Source: Apis mellifera (lineage: Eukaryota; Arthropoda; Insecta; Hymenoptera; Apidae). Taken from it: a stretch of DNA of 64,000 nt. Of this stretch, positions 47,994 through 61,297 are shown one piece after another (the first letter of the stretch is position 1; each line of letters starts with the position of its first letter). The notes under the pieces were generated by a model. It ran no database searches. It worked only from the letters and a program-made list of their open reading frames with translations, and was not told the DNA's origin. Position numbers and translations under genes: made by a program. The stretch covers positions 17,283,086 through 17,347,085 of the forward strand of contig NC_037638.1 of the NCBI RefSeq assembly GCF_003254395.2, given 5' to 3'.

Positions 47994-50900
47994 GTGAGTT
48001 TGATTAATATATATGCTTATTATAAGCGTATTGATTATTATTATATAATGAATATATTTATTAATTTTGAATAAAAATAAATATTATAAATGAACCGGTG
48101 TTCGATTAAAAAATTGTTGATATTTTAAATTATATAACTTTGTAAACAAAAAAAAAAGAAATGATAGTATAATCATTAGAATTAATTGATAATTAAAGAA
48201 AATTAAAGTTGATTTTTTTTTTTTACAAAATTATAAAGGTTTAAAATATTGACAATTTTTCATCGATATTACAATATTAAATTTATATTTTTGGAATCTT
48301 TGTTATTATTATGACAGATATTATTTTATAAATTGGATAAAGATAAGAAGGATGAAATTCATTTAAAATTTAATTGAAAATTAATTTACGGGAAGGCGGG
48401 ATAATAATTAATTCACAATTGAAATAATTTATCTTTATACTTCGAATCAATTTTAAAGCAAAGAGTAATTTCAATTAATCATTTAATTTCTCAGTTTCTC
48501 AAATATTTAACCTCATTAAACAATCCAAAATGAACTTTCTTCATTTATTCAATTGGGTAATTGCCAACAGATCCGTATCCTAATCACAGCTTCATTAAAG
48601 AAACAATTTCCAATGCTATTACCTCTTTCCATCCATCCAATTAATGTAAATTGATACAAATATTCTCGTTTCATTTATTATCTTTTAATTTATTATTCCG
48701 CAGAACATTTCAACGTTAATTTAATTCTACCGATTGTCCATAAACTCATCAATCTCAATCCTTCGACGCGATATCACACGTGTTACGGATAAAATTTTCA
48801 AGTGAATTTTTAAATCGCTATTTTCATATACATTCGGTTATTATTCCCAGAACAGAGAAATCGATAGCCGAATGTTATAACGCGTCTCATCGCGAATATT
48901 TGGAACGAATTTGGACATTTTTCACGTGCGACAAATGGAGCGGAACATTTGTTTCCCGCGAAACGTCATATTCTCTGTGATCTCTTATGAAACGGTTCGC
49001 CCGGGAAAATTGTTCGTTCTTACGTAATAAATCACCGCGTATTTTTAATGCACGAGTGAAAACAAGGGGGATGGCGGCCAATTTAATTTGGACCGTGAAC
49101 AAACACTACCTCGTGATCAAACAATTTTTACAAACAATTTCACATCTGAGATACGTTAATTCGCATCATTTAATAATAAAAAGTTTTATTTGATTTTTTT
49201 TTTTTTGCAATATTTAAAAAATACTCCGATTCGATGGTCGTGTAATTACGTATGCATCATGTGAAACGTCCAGTTCTGTTGAAATAAATCAATGAGGGAT
49301 AAGATTGAAATAAAAATACTAAAATTTAAAAACATTTTGCGAGATAGAATATATATTAATTCTGTACATATATATATAGAATTAGTTAGTTAAAATTCAT
49401 AAACTAGAAAATATTATACACGTTCCATTAATTCAAATAAGAATTATTTTATAAAAGTTTCATTTCCAATTTCATTTCATTTAATATATAATTATACTTA
49501 TCATTTACATCTTTTCCATAATAAATATTATTTGAAATAAACGTGTGTCCAAACAATAATCTGCACAATCTATTTAAACAATCTAAAATAATCAAAATGA
49601 ATAAAATAAAGAAATTTTTTAATTAGACAAAATGCAGAAGTTGACAAGAAACATTTTCCAGAGATGTTTTTAGTAACCATGAACAGTATATAACCGATTA
49701 TAAATTTGTTTGTTTGGGAAAGATGCCAAACAAGGCTCTAGATTAATATGTATGAACTGAGAACGATAACAAAGATCGACGATATCGAAAAATATCGAGA
49801 AATAAAATGATCTCGTAGCACAGTCTCCCAATTAAAATGTCAGCTACCAACAAATAAAATTCTCTTGATTGGAAGATCATCATTCTATTTCACTTTGTCT
49901 CTGATAGCTCCTCGATCTTTGTCCTCCAATCAATAACAATAATGATGACAGAAGAAGGAATAGATGAAATAGAAAGGGAAATGCCCAGCCATCTTTTAGC
50001 GAATGCACTGTAATTTAACGCCCATTTGTCCCTCTAAGTGATGTAGCAATCGCATCATGTTACTCTGTTCACAATTAGCTTTTTCCTCTTCTACTATTAC
50101 CAAATAAAACGTGTGACGTCACGTGTTGTAAATCTAGAAGCATGTGAATGGCAGAGACTGTTTCAATTCGGGATTTAATGAGCAAGCAACATCCGCCATC
50201 AAGTCGGAAGTCCACGTTATCGGCGTCGATTGACCCAAAAAGCTCGAGAACGATTGACACGGCCTTCCGGCTCGTGGTAAGTTCTTCTGCTGATAGCTTT
50301 CCATGGGCGAACGGCCCGTTTCTACATTTAATGGCCAGTCAGTCCATAAAGGAAAGTAATCGCTTAATAGCCATTGTTTGGACCGGTGGCAAGTGAATAA
50401 TGATCTGTCGTATTCCATTCGAAAGTTCCACCATTGGTAACCTTTAATACTTGGAATTCGCCAATTTTCGAGCACGTTAAATGGGAATGAATTCTTCTCC
50501 TGAATTTCTTTTCATTCCGCTTCGAGATAGACATTTCAATGAGCTTTGATGATGGATTTCAGGCCGTTATCTAGTTATATATTACCTAAAGTTTGGTCAT
50601 TAAACTGAGATATTTGAAAAATGAGAAGTTTTAAACAATATTCCTTTTCTTGTTTAATTACGAATAAATTTGACGATGAGTTAGATCGAATGCATGAAGG
50701 AGAATTTCTTGAGAATGCAAAAAGATTTTCAGAAATATCGTGTACGAGGCTATTAATTTGTTGCTCGTTATTGAGATGAGATTCTCAATGAGAAAACTTT
50801 GTATGCAAAGAATTAATTTATGATCGAAGCGTGAACGAGAAAATCAGAAACGTAAATTAGAAACTACCAATCGTGATATACGATGTACATATAATATATT

Positions 50901-53900
50901 TATTTAATATATTCGTGTTGCCAGAAAATTTCTTAAAAATTTTTTTCTTGAATAATAAATACCATCATTTTAACTTAAAACGAATAAATATATTCAACAT
51001 TTCTTATTATATATCTCTCTATACGATATTTCTTTTCATAAAGAGCAACATAATTAAAATTTTACCTTCGTTCTAAAAAGAAAATTCTAAAGAGAACGCA
51101 AAGTATAATCTAATTTATATTAAATCAACAAGCGACAAACGAGGATGTTAATCAAATTAAAATACGTTCCCAAGGAAGCTCTATAAAATACCCGAAAAGG
51201 AAATCCCGGAAAATCCTAGAGAACTCAATTTCAATCGTTCTAACTTTCAAATCCCATTAAACTCGGGCGAAGATCGAGCGGAATCATCCTGGCCAGAATC
51301 CTTCTGTGACCGTCGAAAGCACGCGCCCCAGAAATCATTCCGCCTCCTTCGAGAAACAACCACTTCTCACGACAAAAGTAAAAATCCAATATGAGATATG
51401 AACAAAAAATCCGTGGAATGTTTTTTCTATATTTTCTGATATTGACAATATATTATGTTTTTCTATCAATAATTGCTGATAATGTTTTCTATTATTAATT
51501 AAAATTTCGCAATTGTAATGATAGTATTTATAATGATAGTATTGGTGATAGAATTAATGAATTTTATTCCTAACTTTCGTTATAAGTAAAACAGGATATT
51601 TCTATTGAAAGAATAATGAATCAATGCTAAATTAATTAATAATCAATGGACTTCTATTATATTTACTCAGTCGTTTATATTTTTTAACAAAATTTATTAA
51701 GATTATATTTTGAATAATCATATTTTAAAATAAATATTAATATTAAAATAATAACTTAATATTTATTCGATTTAATCAATTCAAGAACATATCACGCAAG
51801 CTTGTTTTTCTCGAAAAATCAATAATGGAAGTTTTACCATCGCTATTATTCCGAACTATTTGTCCCCTGTCTGGTTCATATAAATGGAGTTCTATTGAAA
51901 TTTGACATTAATTTATCGTCCTTTCAAGACTCCTATTATACTTGTGGTGACATCTAGGAATAACTATCTATTACCAAATCTGTATACCAATCGCGAGTAT
52001 ATGTGATCATAAAATATAAACTAACAATTAAAAAATTCTCTATACAAATAGAAAAAAATCATATATAATGTTGTCAATATTAAAAAACAAATAATATTTT
52101 ATCAAAATATTCTTTTATTTCGTACTTCCTATTAAAAAAACCATCAATTAATAAAGAATCACGTTAAAGAACAATCTTATAAAAATCCATTCGATAGGCA
52201 ATCTCCTAATTTTTCTCTCTGAATCATCATAATATATTTTCAAAAGCTTTTTATCCATTAAGATATACACGAATCTATCCATCGAGCATTCTCAGTGGAA
52301 AATTTCAGAATAACGACACCTTTAACGAGCCTTGAAGAAATCCGCTCGAGCGTATCGCGAGCGTATAACGAGGCGTCCACTCGTAACGCCTGGTTATTTT
52401 CATTGTGCACACGCAATACAAGCAAAAGATAAATTCTCTTGGACTCTGCTTTCTTTTTTTTTTTCTCTCCTCCTTTTCTTCGGTTGGAACACGCCACTGG
52501 TCCGCGGATACTTTTAATGGCACTCGTCGCGCAACATTGTCGGCCAGAAACGACTGCTCGCACATTGTAGGGAAGTTTATGACACCGGCTGGAATCGGCA
52601 AAGAGGAGAAAATAAAACTCGTTAAGGATGTTTTTAGTTTTCACAAGTTTTCTTTTTGGCGAAAATTTTGGAAAGAAGTTAATGGAGAATTGTCATGTAC
52701 GAAACGAGTGTTTGATTGATAGATAGTATGGTATCAAAACACTTTCATATTTAAAAAAATAATAAGATTGGAACAAAAAAGTAGCAAAAAGTATTATAAT
52801 AGATATTGTAAAGATTCTGATTTTTGGATTTGGATTTTTACAGAAGTGTGATTGCTATCTTGATAAATATTGTAGATTAATGCAGACTCAAAAATATTGT
52901 AGCTACAGTTTATTATACTGTATTTTTTTATAAATGTCTTCAAGGTTTTTTTATAATTTGGATTCACGTTTTAATGGTTTTCGAAAATTTTTTATTTTTT
53001 TATTTCTATTTTTATTTTAATGGTTTTTGTTTTCTATTCATTTTTTATAGCTTTGTCTAATTTTCTCGAATGTTTCATTTGGTTGTTAGTTGCTAACTAG
53101 ATCCAGAATTTCTTGGCTTTCCTTTTTTTTTATGATTCTTTTTTCCTCTATTCCAATTTTCTCTACGGTTTTTCTTTTTCTCTCCATATTCTTTTTTCCT
53201 TTTTTCTATCTCTATTTTTGTTTTTTTTGGCATTTTTAAAGACTCGTGTTTTCCACCATGTTATAATTTTCATTCCTGATATTAATGTAATTATTCTTAT
53301 TGTTAGTTATCGTTAATATTCTAATTGGTGTAAATACATTTATTTATTTATAGATTGAATCTCTGATACTAATTATCATCATATATTAATATCCATAATG
53401 TAATACTCATAATATTATCATATATTATATGATAAAGTAGAAAAATTTGAAGAAAAAAATTTCCGAATAAAAAGTCAGGAATATTAATATAATGGATATA
53501 TTTGAGTTAATAAATTGATCATGCTTTTAAAAATTCAGCTTTAAAAAAGCTTTCCATAAAGATTTTATCTTAAAACGCTGAATCACTCTTATGATGCAAT
53601 AGGTATTAACTACGTATATTTTATGCATTCCATCAAGCTGTTGTAGAAATTGCAAAACATCATTGTATAAACATAATCTGGTAATCTCGACAGGTTACAC
53701 ATATTCATTGAATGAAGAATGGAACAGAATCAATAACAAATATATGAATGCAAATATTCTCCAGCATTCTAATTATATATTAATTATTCGTGCTACTTGA
53801 AGAGGAATCAAAATGATCTTGAGATTGTATATTAATACAATATTAATATGCAATGATGGCATATTTGTATTAAATCCAGAGCCACTGTTTCATTAATTTT

Positions 53901-56384
53901 GAATAACACGTAATATATAAATTTAAAATGTATGAAATATTAATTTCACTCGAAATATCAAGTTCATTAATAAATATTTCAATTATTGATTCATCTCGCG
54001 AAACACTTAATAAATAAAAATATTTTTATCTAGTATTCTTCAAAATTTTGAAAAGAAGAAATAAGAAAGAGAGATTTCTCTTTTTCTTAATTACTACTAT
54101 AGATTTCTAGAATGTTTTGTATTCCAATAATTCTTCTTTCTCAATTTTATCTCGAAGATAAAATAAAGTTATTTTTCATTGAATGCAAATTCCATTTTAA
54201 AAAAAATTACAAAATGTAACAATAAAGAATTAACTATTATATAAGAATTCTTTCTTTTTTTCATTTCCTTTTTTTATTATATCAACAACTACGAGAAAAT
54301 TCAAAACTTTTGTTCCAGCTTTCCAAACGATTTTCTATTTTATCCACGAAATGGAAAATCGACTGTTCATGGCGACGATCAATTCGAGTAATCGATGGAA
54401 TGTTTCAAGTACTCATAGTTGAACGGTTTTTTTTAAATCCTAGAATTTTATACGCCGATCATACCACTTCTATTTTCAGATATTTTTTTGCGAATAGATT
54501 ACACTTCCAGATAAAATGTTTGGATCATGATTGAGCATCGCTGACAACAGATCCATGTTCAAGACTAAAAATTATATTTAAATTAGTGCCAGATACTTTT
54601 TATCGAGAGAAGTTACATTTAAAATAGTAACAGATATGGAAAAAATTAAATGAATATTAAAATAACAATGAAATGGTTTAAAGAAGCGAATGTGAAAGAG
54701 AAGTACGATATTTGTCTTTCGAAATTGTGAATGAAGATGTAATAAACGAAGACAAAGAAAAAAGGAACGATCATAAGGAATCGTAAGCGAAACTCGATGC
54801 AAATACGGATTTGCATAATGCAAATATCGTTACATCTCTATATCGTAGAATGCTTTTAATATAAATGTAAATATAAAACATAATGTGCCAAGTTAATTAA
54901 CAAAGTTTCCTTGAATGGGAACCACAACGTCGAAAGAAATGTAAATAAAATAAACCTCGCTCTATTCCCCTTGTTATTGTTCTAAGATTCTGTAAGATTT
55001 TACGCATGGAAACACGTGATTTGAGTGTAATTTCGTAAATATACGAAAGATAATATCAACAAAAATATAAAACCACAATTGCTTTCTTCAAAAATCAAAA
55101 CAAATTCATTTCGAAGTTATAACTTTATAAATTTCATTGCGTTGCCAATCTTTTTATTTATAACAAACAGATTCTCAGATTAAATTATAAATCTGGATTG
55201 TGATAAATCACAATTTCTCCCATGAACAAAATAACAATGAATTAATTTCAATCCATTCCGTATAAATCGAACGCTCGAGAAACAATCATCGATCCTTGCA
55301 GTCTCATTTATCTTCAAACAATCGTGCAATTCACCGCAGAGACATTTCTCCCGAACAAAATTTCCATCTGTCAGTTTTTTTTTCATTACGCCTCGATTTA
55401 TATCGAAGTTTGTTTCACGAGTCGCACGTGTCTATGGAACAGCGTTAATTAGCGGTGCATTAGAAAACAAATGTTTCGCGCATTGTATTCGTATGCACCG
55501 ACGGAAAAACAGCCTGTTCGCGAAACAGAAGTCATTAATCAATGGTTTCGTTTGTGAAACATCCTCATGAAGACCGACATAAAAGAAAATATCTTGTCGT
55601 GATACTTCTAAATGCACGGCAAAGTATTAAAAATGTTTTACGCGCCAAAATTAATGTGACAGGAATATGGCTTCTGTTTTAAAAAGCTTTTCTTTTTTTT
55701 ATTACATGTTTTTATATATCTTATCTATTTTTATTATACATTTACACCAGCGAGCACATACGCTTGAGATTGTCTATGAAACCAAAATTACTGTCATCGA
55801 AGCTCGAATTTTTAGATTTCTCTATCGAATTCTTATATATTCATATATCAATATATTCTTCGTACAAATTCGATAATATTTCTTTTGAAAAAGACCTTAG
55901 GTTCTATTGAATTTATCACATTATTTATTATTCGTGATTATCAAAAGAGATCCATCATTTTTCTACTTGAAAAATTTTACCTTTTCCAGCACAAGTGCGT
56001 TCGAATCCATCTTATGATACTCTTGGTTTCCTCTTTCTGAAAAAAAAGAAGAATAAGAGAAAGAAAAAGTAAAGAAAAAAAAAAGGAAAAAAGGCAACGT
56101 ACATGAAAAAAAAAGAAGGAGGAACACAGTGGACGATATTCTAATTTAACAGTGAGTCATGTATGCCATAAGCCGTGGTTTTTCCACCGGCGAACAAAAT
56201 ATGCGCATACGTTCCCGTGAAAAAGCTTGGAGAATAATAAGCGTGCACGCTACCAGGGCCACAAATATTCTTTCTCGCGGGATCGAATTTCGCTCTCGTA
56301 TCCCCTAGGCGATTTTTATCGCGATAAGTTACGACGAAGAACGCCTATTGCATCGTGTCAACTTTTCTTGCGTGACGACGTTTC

Positions 56385-56407
56385 AGCGACAGCCCTCCGC
56401 TGTCGCT
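56385..56407. other. Perfect GC-rich hairpin, 9-bp arms
   Basis: AGCGACAGC (56385-56393) and GCTGTCGCT (56399-56407) are exact reverse complements around CCTCC. It lies at the end of a GC-richer patch (about 56150-56420) rich in CpG. It is a candidate structured element, though a few such hairpins are expected by chance. Confidence 0.55.
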
Positions 56408-58347
56408 AATCCCTTTGCGATGCTTGAAAGATTGAAAAAGTTGGAAAATTTAAGACAGGAGTAAGATTTTTCTTGCTCCACATCCTTTTTCCTAATAAAA
56501 CTTCAAGTGTTGGATTTCGATGATTAATTCAAATTACGAATATTCCTTCCGTATTCCCTTAAATATTGCCACGATTTGAAATCTCTTTCTCCACACGATT
56601 TTGTCTCAATATTTTCTGTCGATTGAGTGAAAATTGGAAAATTTCAAATCGAAAGTTGAACGAATATCTTTATTTCTTCTGCATCCCTTAAATATTACTA
56701 GAGTTGAAATTCTTTGATATTTTTATTCAAAATCTTCTCGATAAATGTCATGATTATGATATGTGTATTGTGAAACTCGATAAAGTAGAAGAATGTGATT
56801 CTTATTCAAATTTTTAAATTTAAAAAATTGCTTTGCAAATATATTCCCACATAATTCATATTTTACTTAAAATTCATATATAATTCAATATATGTAATTA
56901 AATATTTTAGTATTGATATGATATTCTAAATATATTATAAATGAATCAATATAGAAAATATTTTGTCATGAACAGTTCACAATGGAAAATATACGTGACA
57001 CGTTAGGCCATGTATGAAGGAAAAATATTTATTCAGGGAATCGAAAACACGACGCATCCTTTTCCACTTCATTTGTCCTCGTTAAATTTTCTCGATGACG
57101 GGTCTGGTGAAAGCGCAAGTGTTGGCGAAAATGGAAGAATAAAAAGGGGATAGGCGATAGTAAGAAGAAAAATGGTGGAAATAAAATCTGTCAAGGAAAC
57201 GTCTTCAATTTCCTTATGGATCATCGGATCGATGTTGTTTTTCAAATGAGAATCAACAACTTTTATCGAATCACAAGAGATATTCATTCTCTCTTCCACT
57301 TTTAGATTATTTTCAAAAGATAAATTGTAATCCTTATTAAATATGAACAAATTACTTCGATTTCACTTTAATTGAACTTGTAATTTTTCAAATTGAAAAA
57401 TATTTTCATACAATACCTTGAATTCAATAATAATTTATTTCAATTCCAACTTAAAAATTCGTCTTTATCTAATATTTAATCTCCTTCGTTCATTTCACAA
57501 TCTTCATTTCACAAAATTCCAAATTTCTTTTTCACCAATTTATCTATCGCCCTTCGCAAGAATTTCCTGTTAAAGGTCCATTGAAATGTTTTTCAGCATC
57601 CGTTAGACGATCGAATGATGTTCGAACGACGCGACGGAAGTAACATTCCTCGAGGACGAGAAAGAAGGGCAGAGCAAATAACACGGAACGAACGCGAGGC
57701 GGAAACGAGCAATGTCTTTCGTGATTTCTAAATCCTCTGTTCCGTAGGACAGACGTTCTCTATTCCGTTATCACGGCTGGTAAAATACGGAGGAATTACG
57801 GCCAATCGTGATACTCGGCCTCGATTTTTCGAAAAGCCGGAATACCTCTCGATTTCTTCTTTTTCGTATTTCCGTCTAATACTTCACTTTGCTTTCCGAT
57901 CCTTCATTATTCTACGTGAGTTAATTCTCCTTTTGCTAACTGAACTGTGTCTATAAAATGTTATTAACCACGTGTAAAACTGTTAACGAAATAATATCAA
58001 CGCAATAGTGTTCGAAATTCAAGAAAACTTGAATGAATATATTTCTCAAAGTTGTACGTAAGAACGTATAATAATTTTGAAACGATTTAAAAAACATGTA
58101 TTAATTGTAAAAATAAAACAAGCGATATTTAAATATATCAAAGAATATTAAAATAAGAGATATTTGATAATATTGATATGTAATGGATAAATAAATTGGA
58201 TTAATATTATGCGTTGAAAGAATCGAACGACAAGAAAGAAAACGTTGAAATAAAGTTAATAAAATTAATAAATAGAGAGGTATCGCTGAAACGAATAAAT
58301 TTAAATCGATTTTTTCGCCAGAAAACTCCAATTACAAGGAGATTAAT

Positions 58348-58367
58348 ACTTGTTATCGGTAACAAGT
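58348..58367. other. 20-bp hairpin/palindrome
   Basis: ACTTGTTATCGGTAACAAGT has perfect 8-bp arms around TCGG. A dimeric transcription-factor site or a simple stem-loop are both possible. Confidence 0.5.
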
Positions 58368-59772
58368 TTGACATATTTCCCATTCACCCTTTAACAATTT
58401 CAATCGAAGTAAATTATTTCTCAATAAAAATTAATCGTTTCACTTCCGTTGCCATATATGCTCGTTTAACTGGATTAAATAAGATAAAAACGACAAATAA
58501 TTAGCGAGAAAATTTTCATAACGTAACATTATCATTTTAATTAATCGAAACAATTTTGCGTGATTATAATTGTACATCTAATTTAGTCATTTCATTATCC
58601 AATTTTCCTTATTTCTTTTCACTTCGTTGCATTTTAATCATTTTTATCAATTTATAATAATTTTTTGAAAATCTTGTTGAAAGAAATATACGATTAAAAG
58701 AAAAATGAAATCAACGTTTCATTCATATCTCTCTTCGTATTTTCCATTAACGAAAAACGATATACGTGTACGTATGTTATTTATGTACAAAGTATGTAAT
58801 TTCATAATTTCGTAATGGAGACATATGTAGACATCTCAGATATATTTGTAAATTTTCATCAAATAATTTCATTTCAGAATAAAAGATTTTAATATTTACA
58901 AATTGCATTGAAATACCAGCATGTATTTTATGATATCATTTTTTAAATTTCCCTTCTAAATCAAGTGAATACCTTCTATATCAGAATACTTAATATATTA
59001 ACTCTTCTGTGTTTACACTAAGGTAAAGTACGATCAGATATCGAAGACGAAACTAAACACGACGATGTAATCCCAGAAGTTGATGCATGTGCCAGGATAG
59101 TTATATACCAAGATATATATGTTATTTTCATCCAATCCCTTCGTTGGTCTGGAATAAAAATGAATATCGTGTCATTTTTGAGAAATTTCAACCATGAATA
59201 TTATTGGATATCTAAAGAAAAGAAAACTTAAAGAAAAGAAAAGAAAAAAAAAGGATTTATCATAAGAAACATTTGATATACTTTAATACTTTAATAATTG
59301 TCTTATAATTGTACCATTAAAAATGTAATTTTATAAAGTCTATAATATTCTATATATTCTTTTTAATTTTTCTTTCAAGTTTTATATTAACTGGTAACCA
59401 TAATAAATATCAATGTTTTATGAAAATATTAAAATCAAGTTTCTTTTTTTTCTTTAATTTTATTTCATTTTATTTTTTTCCCTTCCTTTTTAATTTAAGA
59501 TCGAACGCGTATAGGAAAAAAGAGGGGGCGATTTCCCTCGAAATGTTTGACAGAATCTTTAAAGTAAATATCTGGGATGACGTATTCTTGGGCCAAGAAA
59601 GCTGTTTAAAAGCTTCTCAAAGGATCTCATGTCCTGATTCCGAAATTGCTTCTTGGCACGGAATAAACGGAAGAATATCCGTTTTATTTTTTTTTACCTT
59701 CATACAGATAAACTTATTCCCATATTCACATCGGTTTTTTCCATCGTGCTTATTTTCATTTCTCATCTTTCC

Positions 59773-59780
<8 letters not shown>

Positions 59781-59824
<44 letters not shown>
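59781..59824. repeat. (CT)22 microsatellite
   Basis: An uninterrupted CT run, the longest dinucleotide repeat in the window. Equivalent to GAGA on the minus strand. It produces the Leu-Ser or Arg-Glu runs in crossing open frames, so those frames are spurious. GAGA tracts can bind GAGA-factor-type proteins in insects, but a plain microsatellite is the simpler reading. Confidence 0.95.
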
Positions 59825-59830
<6 letters not shown>

Positions 59831-60816
59831 TACTTTTACGTTTTATTCGCAACGACTTTGTGGATTTACATTTAAGTTGATCGTTTGATGAAAGAACTAC
59901 TTGCAAGTAGATTCTTTTCAAATAAACAGTTATTGAATTACTTTCATTCAAAGTTATATTTTTATCCATTATTGAAAAGTAAATTTATAAATATCGTTTT
60001 TAAAATTTATCTATGGTATAAAAATATAAGAATTTAATTTAAATCTTCAATTTTACGTGAAATAAAATTATATCAATGCATATATTAGATCTGTTATTCC
60101 TTTCTTTTCGATTTAGTTATTATTTTATTATTTTTCATATGGAAAATAATCATCAATATTCAAGGATACGTTTGTTTTTTTTATTAAAAATACATTTTAT
60201 AATATAAAATATAATAGAATAAGCTTTTCAAGTCCAATTTATATTCCATAGATTAATAAAATAATTATTTTTTGATAATGAAAGAAATTCATATTTTCCA
60301 ATATTAATTTTCTCGAATTTCTTCTCTCTTCTTGTTACAATCAAGATTTTATTTATTTCTTTTTTTAAATATATCATTAATTCCATTATTATTTCCAAAA
60401 ATAATTCCCAAAAAAATTTCATTATAATTTTCATCGAAGCTCTTCCCTTCTCATAACACATTCTCGATATAGCTCATCGCCGTTCCATTAATAAAAGTTA
60501 TCACGGAATCCACACCTACACGCACAAGAGATGGAATTTACTCGTGGGATCAGAGAACTCTATCGTTGAACCTGGCCAGAACTTTTGTGGTATGTGGCAA
60601 TGAAAATAATTTTGAAGGCGGTGTTCGAAACGTGGAACCAACGAATTCAATTGGCCGAGACAGATCCTCGGCCAAGTTTTTTTCCGATTTCCATTTTAAA
60701 GAGTGAATTACGCGGCACATGGCCGCCTCATGAAACATTGATGAACTAATCTCCTTCGAGGATTGACCGTACGTTCTGACTTTCAATTCTTGCCTCTCGA
60801 AACTTTGATTTTTTCC

Positions 60817-60834
60817 TTCTCTCTCTCTCTCTCT
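60817..60834. repeat. (TC)n microsatellite
   Basis: About nine TC dinucleotides next to a GC-richer patch at 60.5-60.8 kb. Confidence 0.85.
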
Positions 60835-61266
60835 TTTTATACTTGGATAAGATTATCTCTGAGTTGCTTTTAAATTCATCAGAGACAAAATAAACTGACG
60901 AGAAATTAACTTGGATGAATTATTTCCTCAGTTGACTAGTATTTGTGATTATAGTTCGCCCAAAAGTCAATGTTCCCTTTGGAATATTGCCAATTAAGTG
61001 AAAGAACCAATTATTGTGTGCAATAAAAATGAAATATCCTTATTTTAAAATTACATTTGAACGATGAAAAATGAATTAAAATTTTCACTCGTGTCACACA
61101 AATATTTAATTATTTGTAGAGTGTGAAACATTTGAGATAAAATTCTTAACAATTGATTTTAAGATTATTTATTCAATTAATTTAGAAAGTTAGAAAAATA
61201 TATTTATATTCTTATTCAAAAAATTTCAACGTTTGGCAAATTATGGAATTGAAATATAAATCTCAT

Positions 61267-61297
61267 TTCTTGATACATTCTTGATCATTCTTGATGC
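61267..61297. repeat. Three-unit tandem repeat, about 10 bp
   Basis: TTCTTGAT recurs three times at 10-11 base spacing. A second small doublet (CATTCTAGA twice) follows at about 61313-61332. Confidence 0.65.

Noticed and set aside
50134..50475. 113-codon open frame on - in a GC-richer patch
   Set aside because: Tryptophan-rich and superficially protein-like, but no recognisable family, and a second unrelated frame is open on the other strand.
52258..52719. Overlapping open frames on both strands (up to 128 codons)
   Set aside because: Low stop density follows from local GC content; the lysine run is a T-tract; no homology.
54319..54413. Possible exon after TTGTTCCAG in the phase following the last lectin exon
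   Set aside because: The acceptor is reasonable, but the frame stops after about 31 codons with no domain or transmembrane segment.
54588..54632. Possible continuation VPDTFY after ATTAG at 54583-54587
   Set aside because: The acceptor lacks a pyrimidine tract, the frame ends after about 14 codons, and no good donor precedes the stop.
59420..59875. 151-codon open frame on +
   Set aside because: Its C-terminal half is the (CT)n microsatellite read as Leu-Ser repeats, and the rest is phenylalanine from T-runs.
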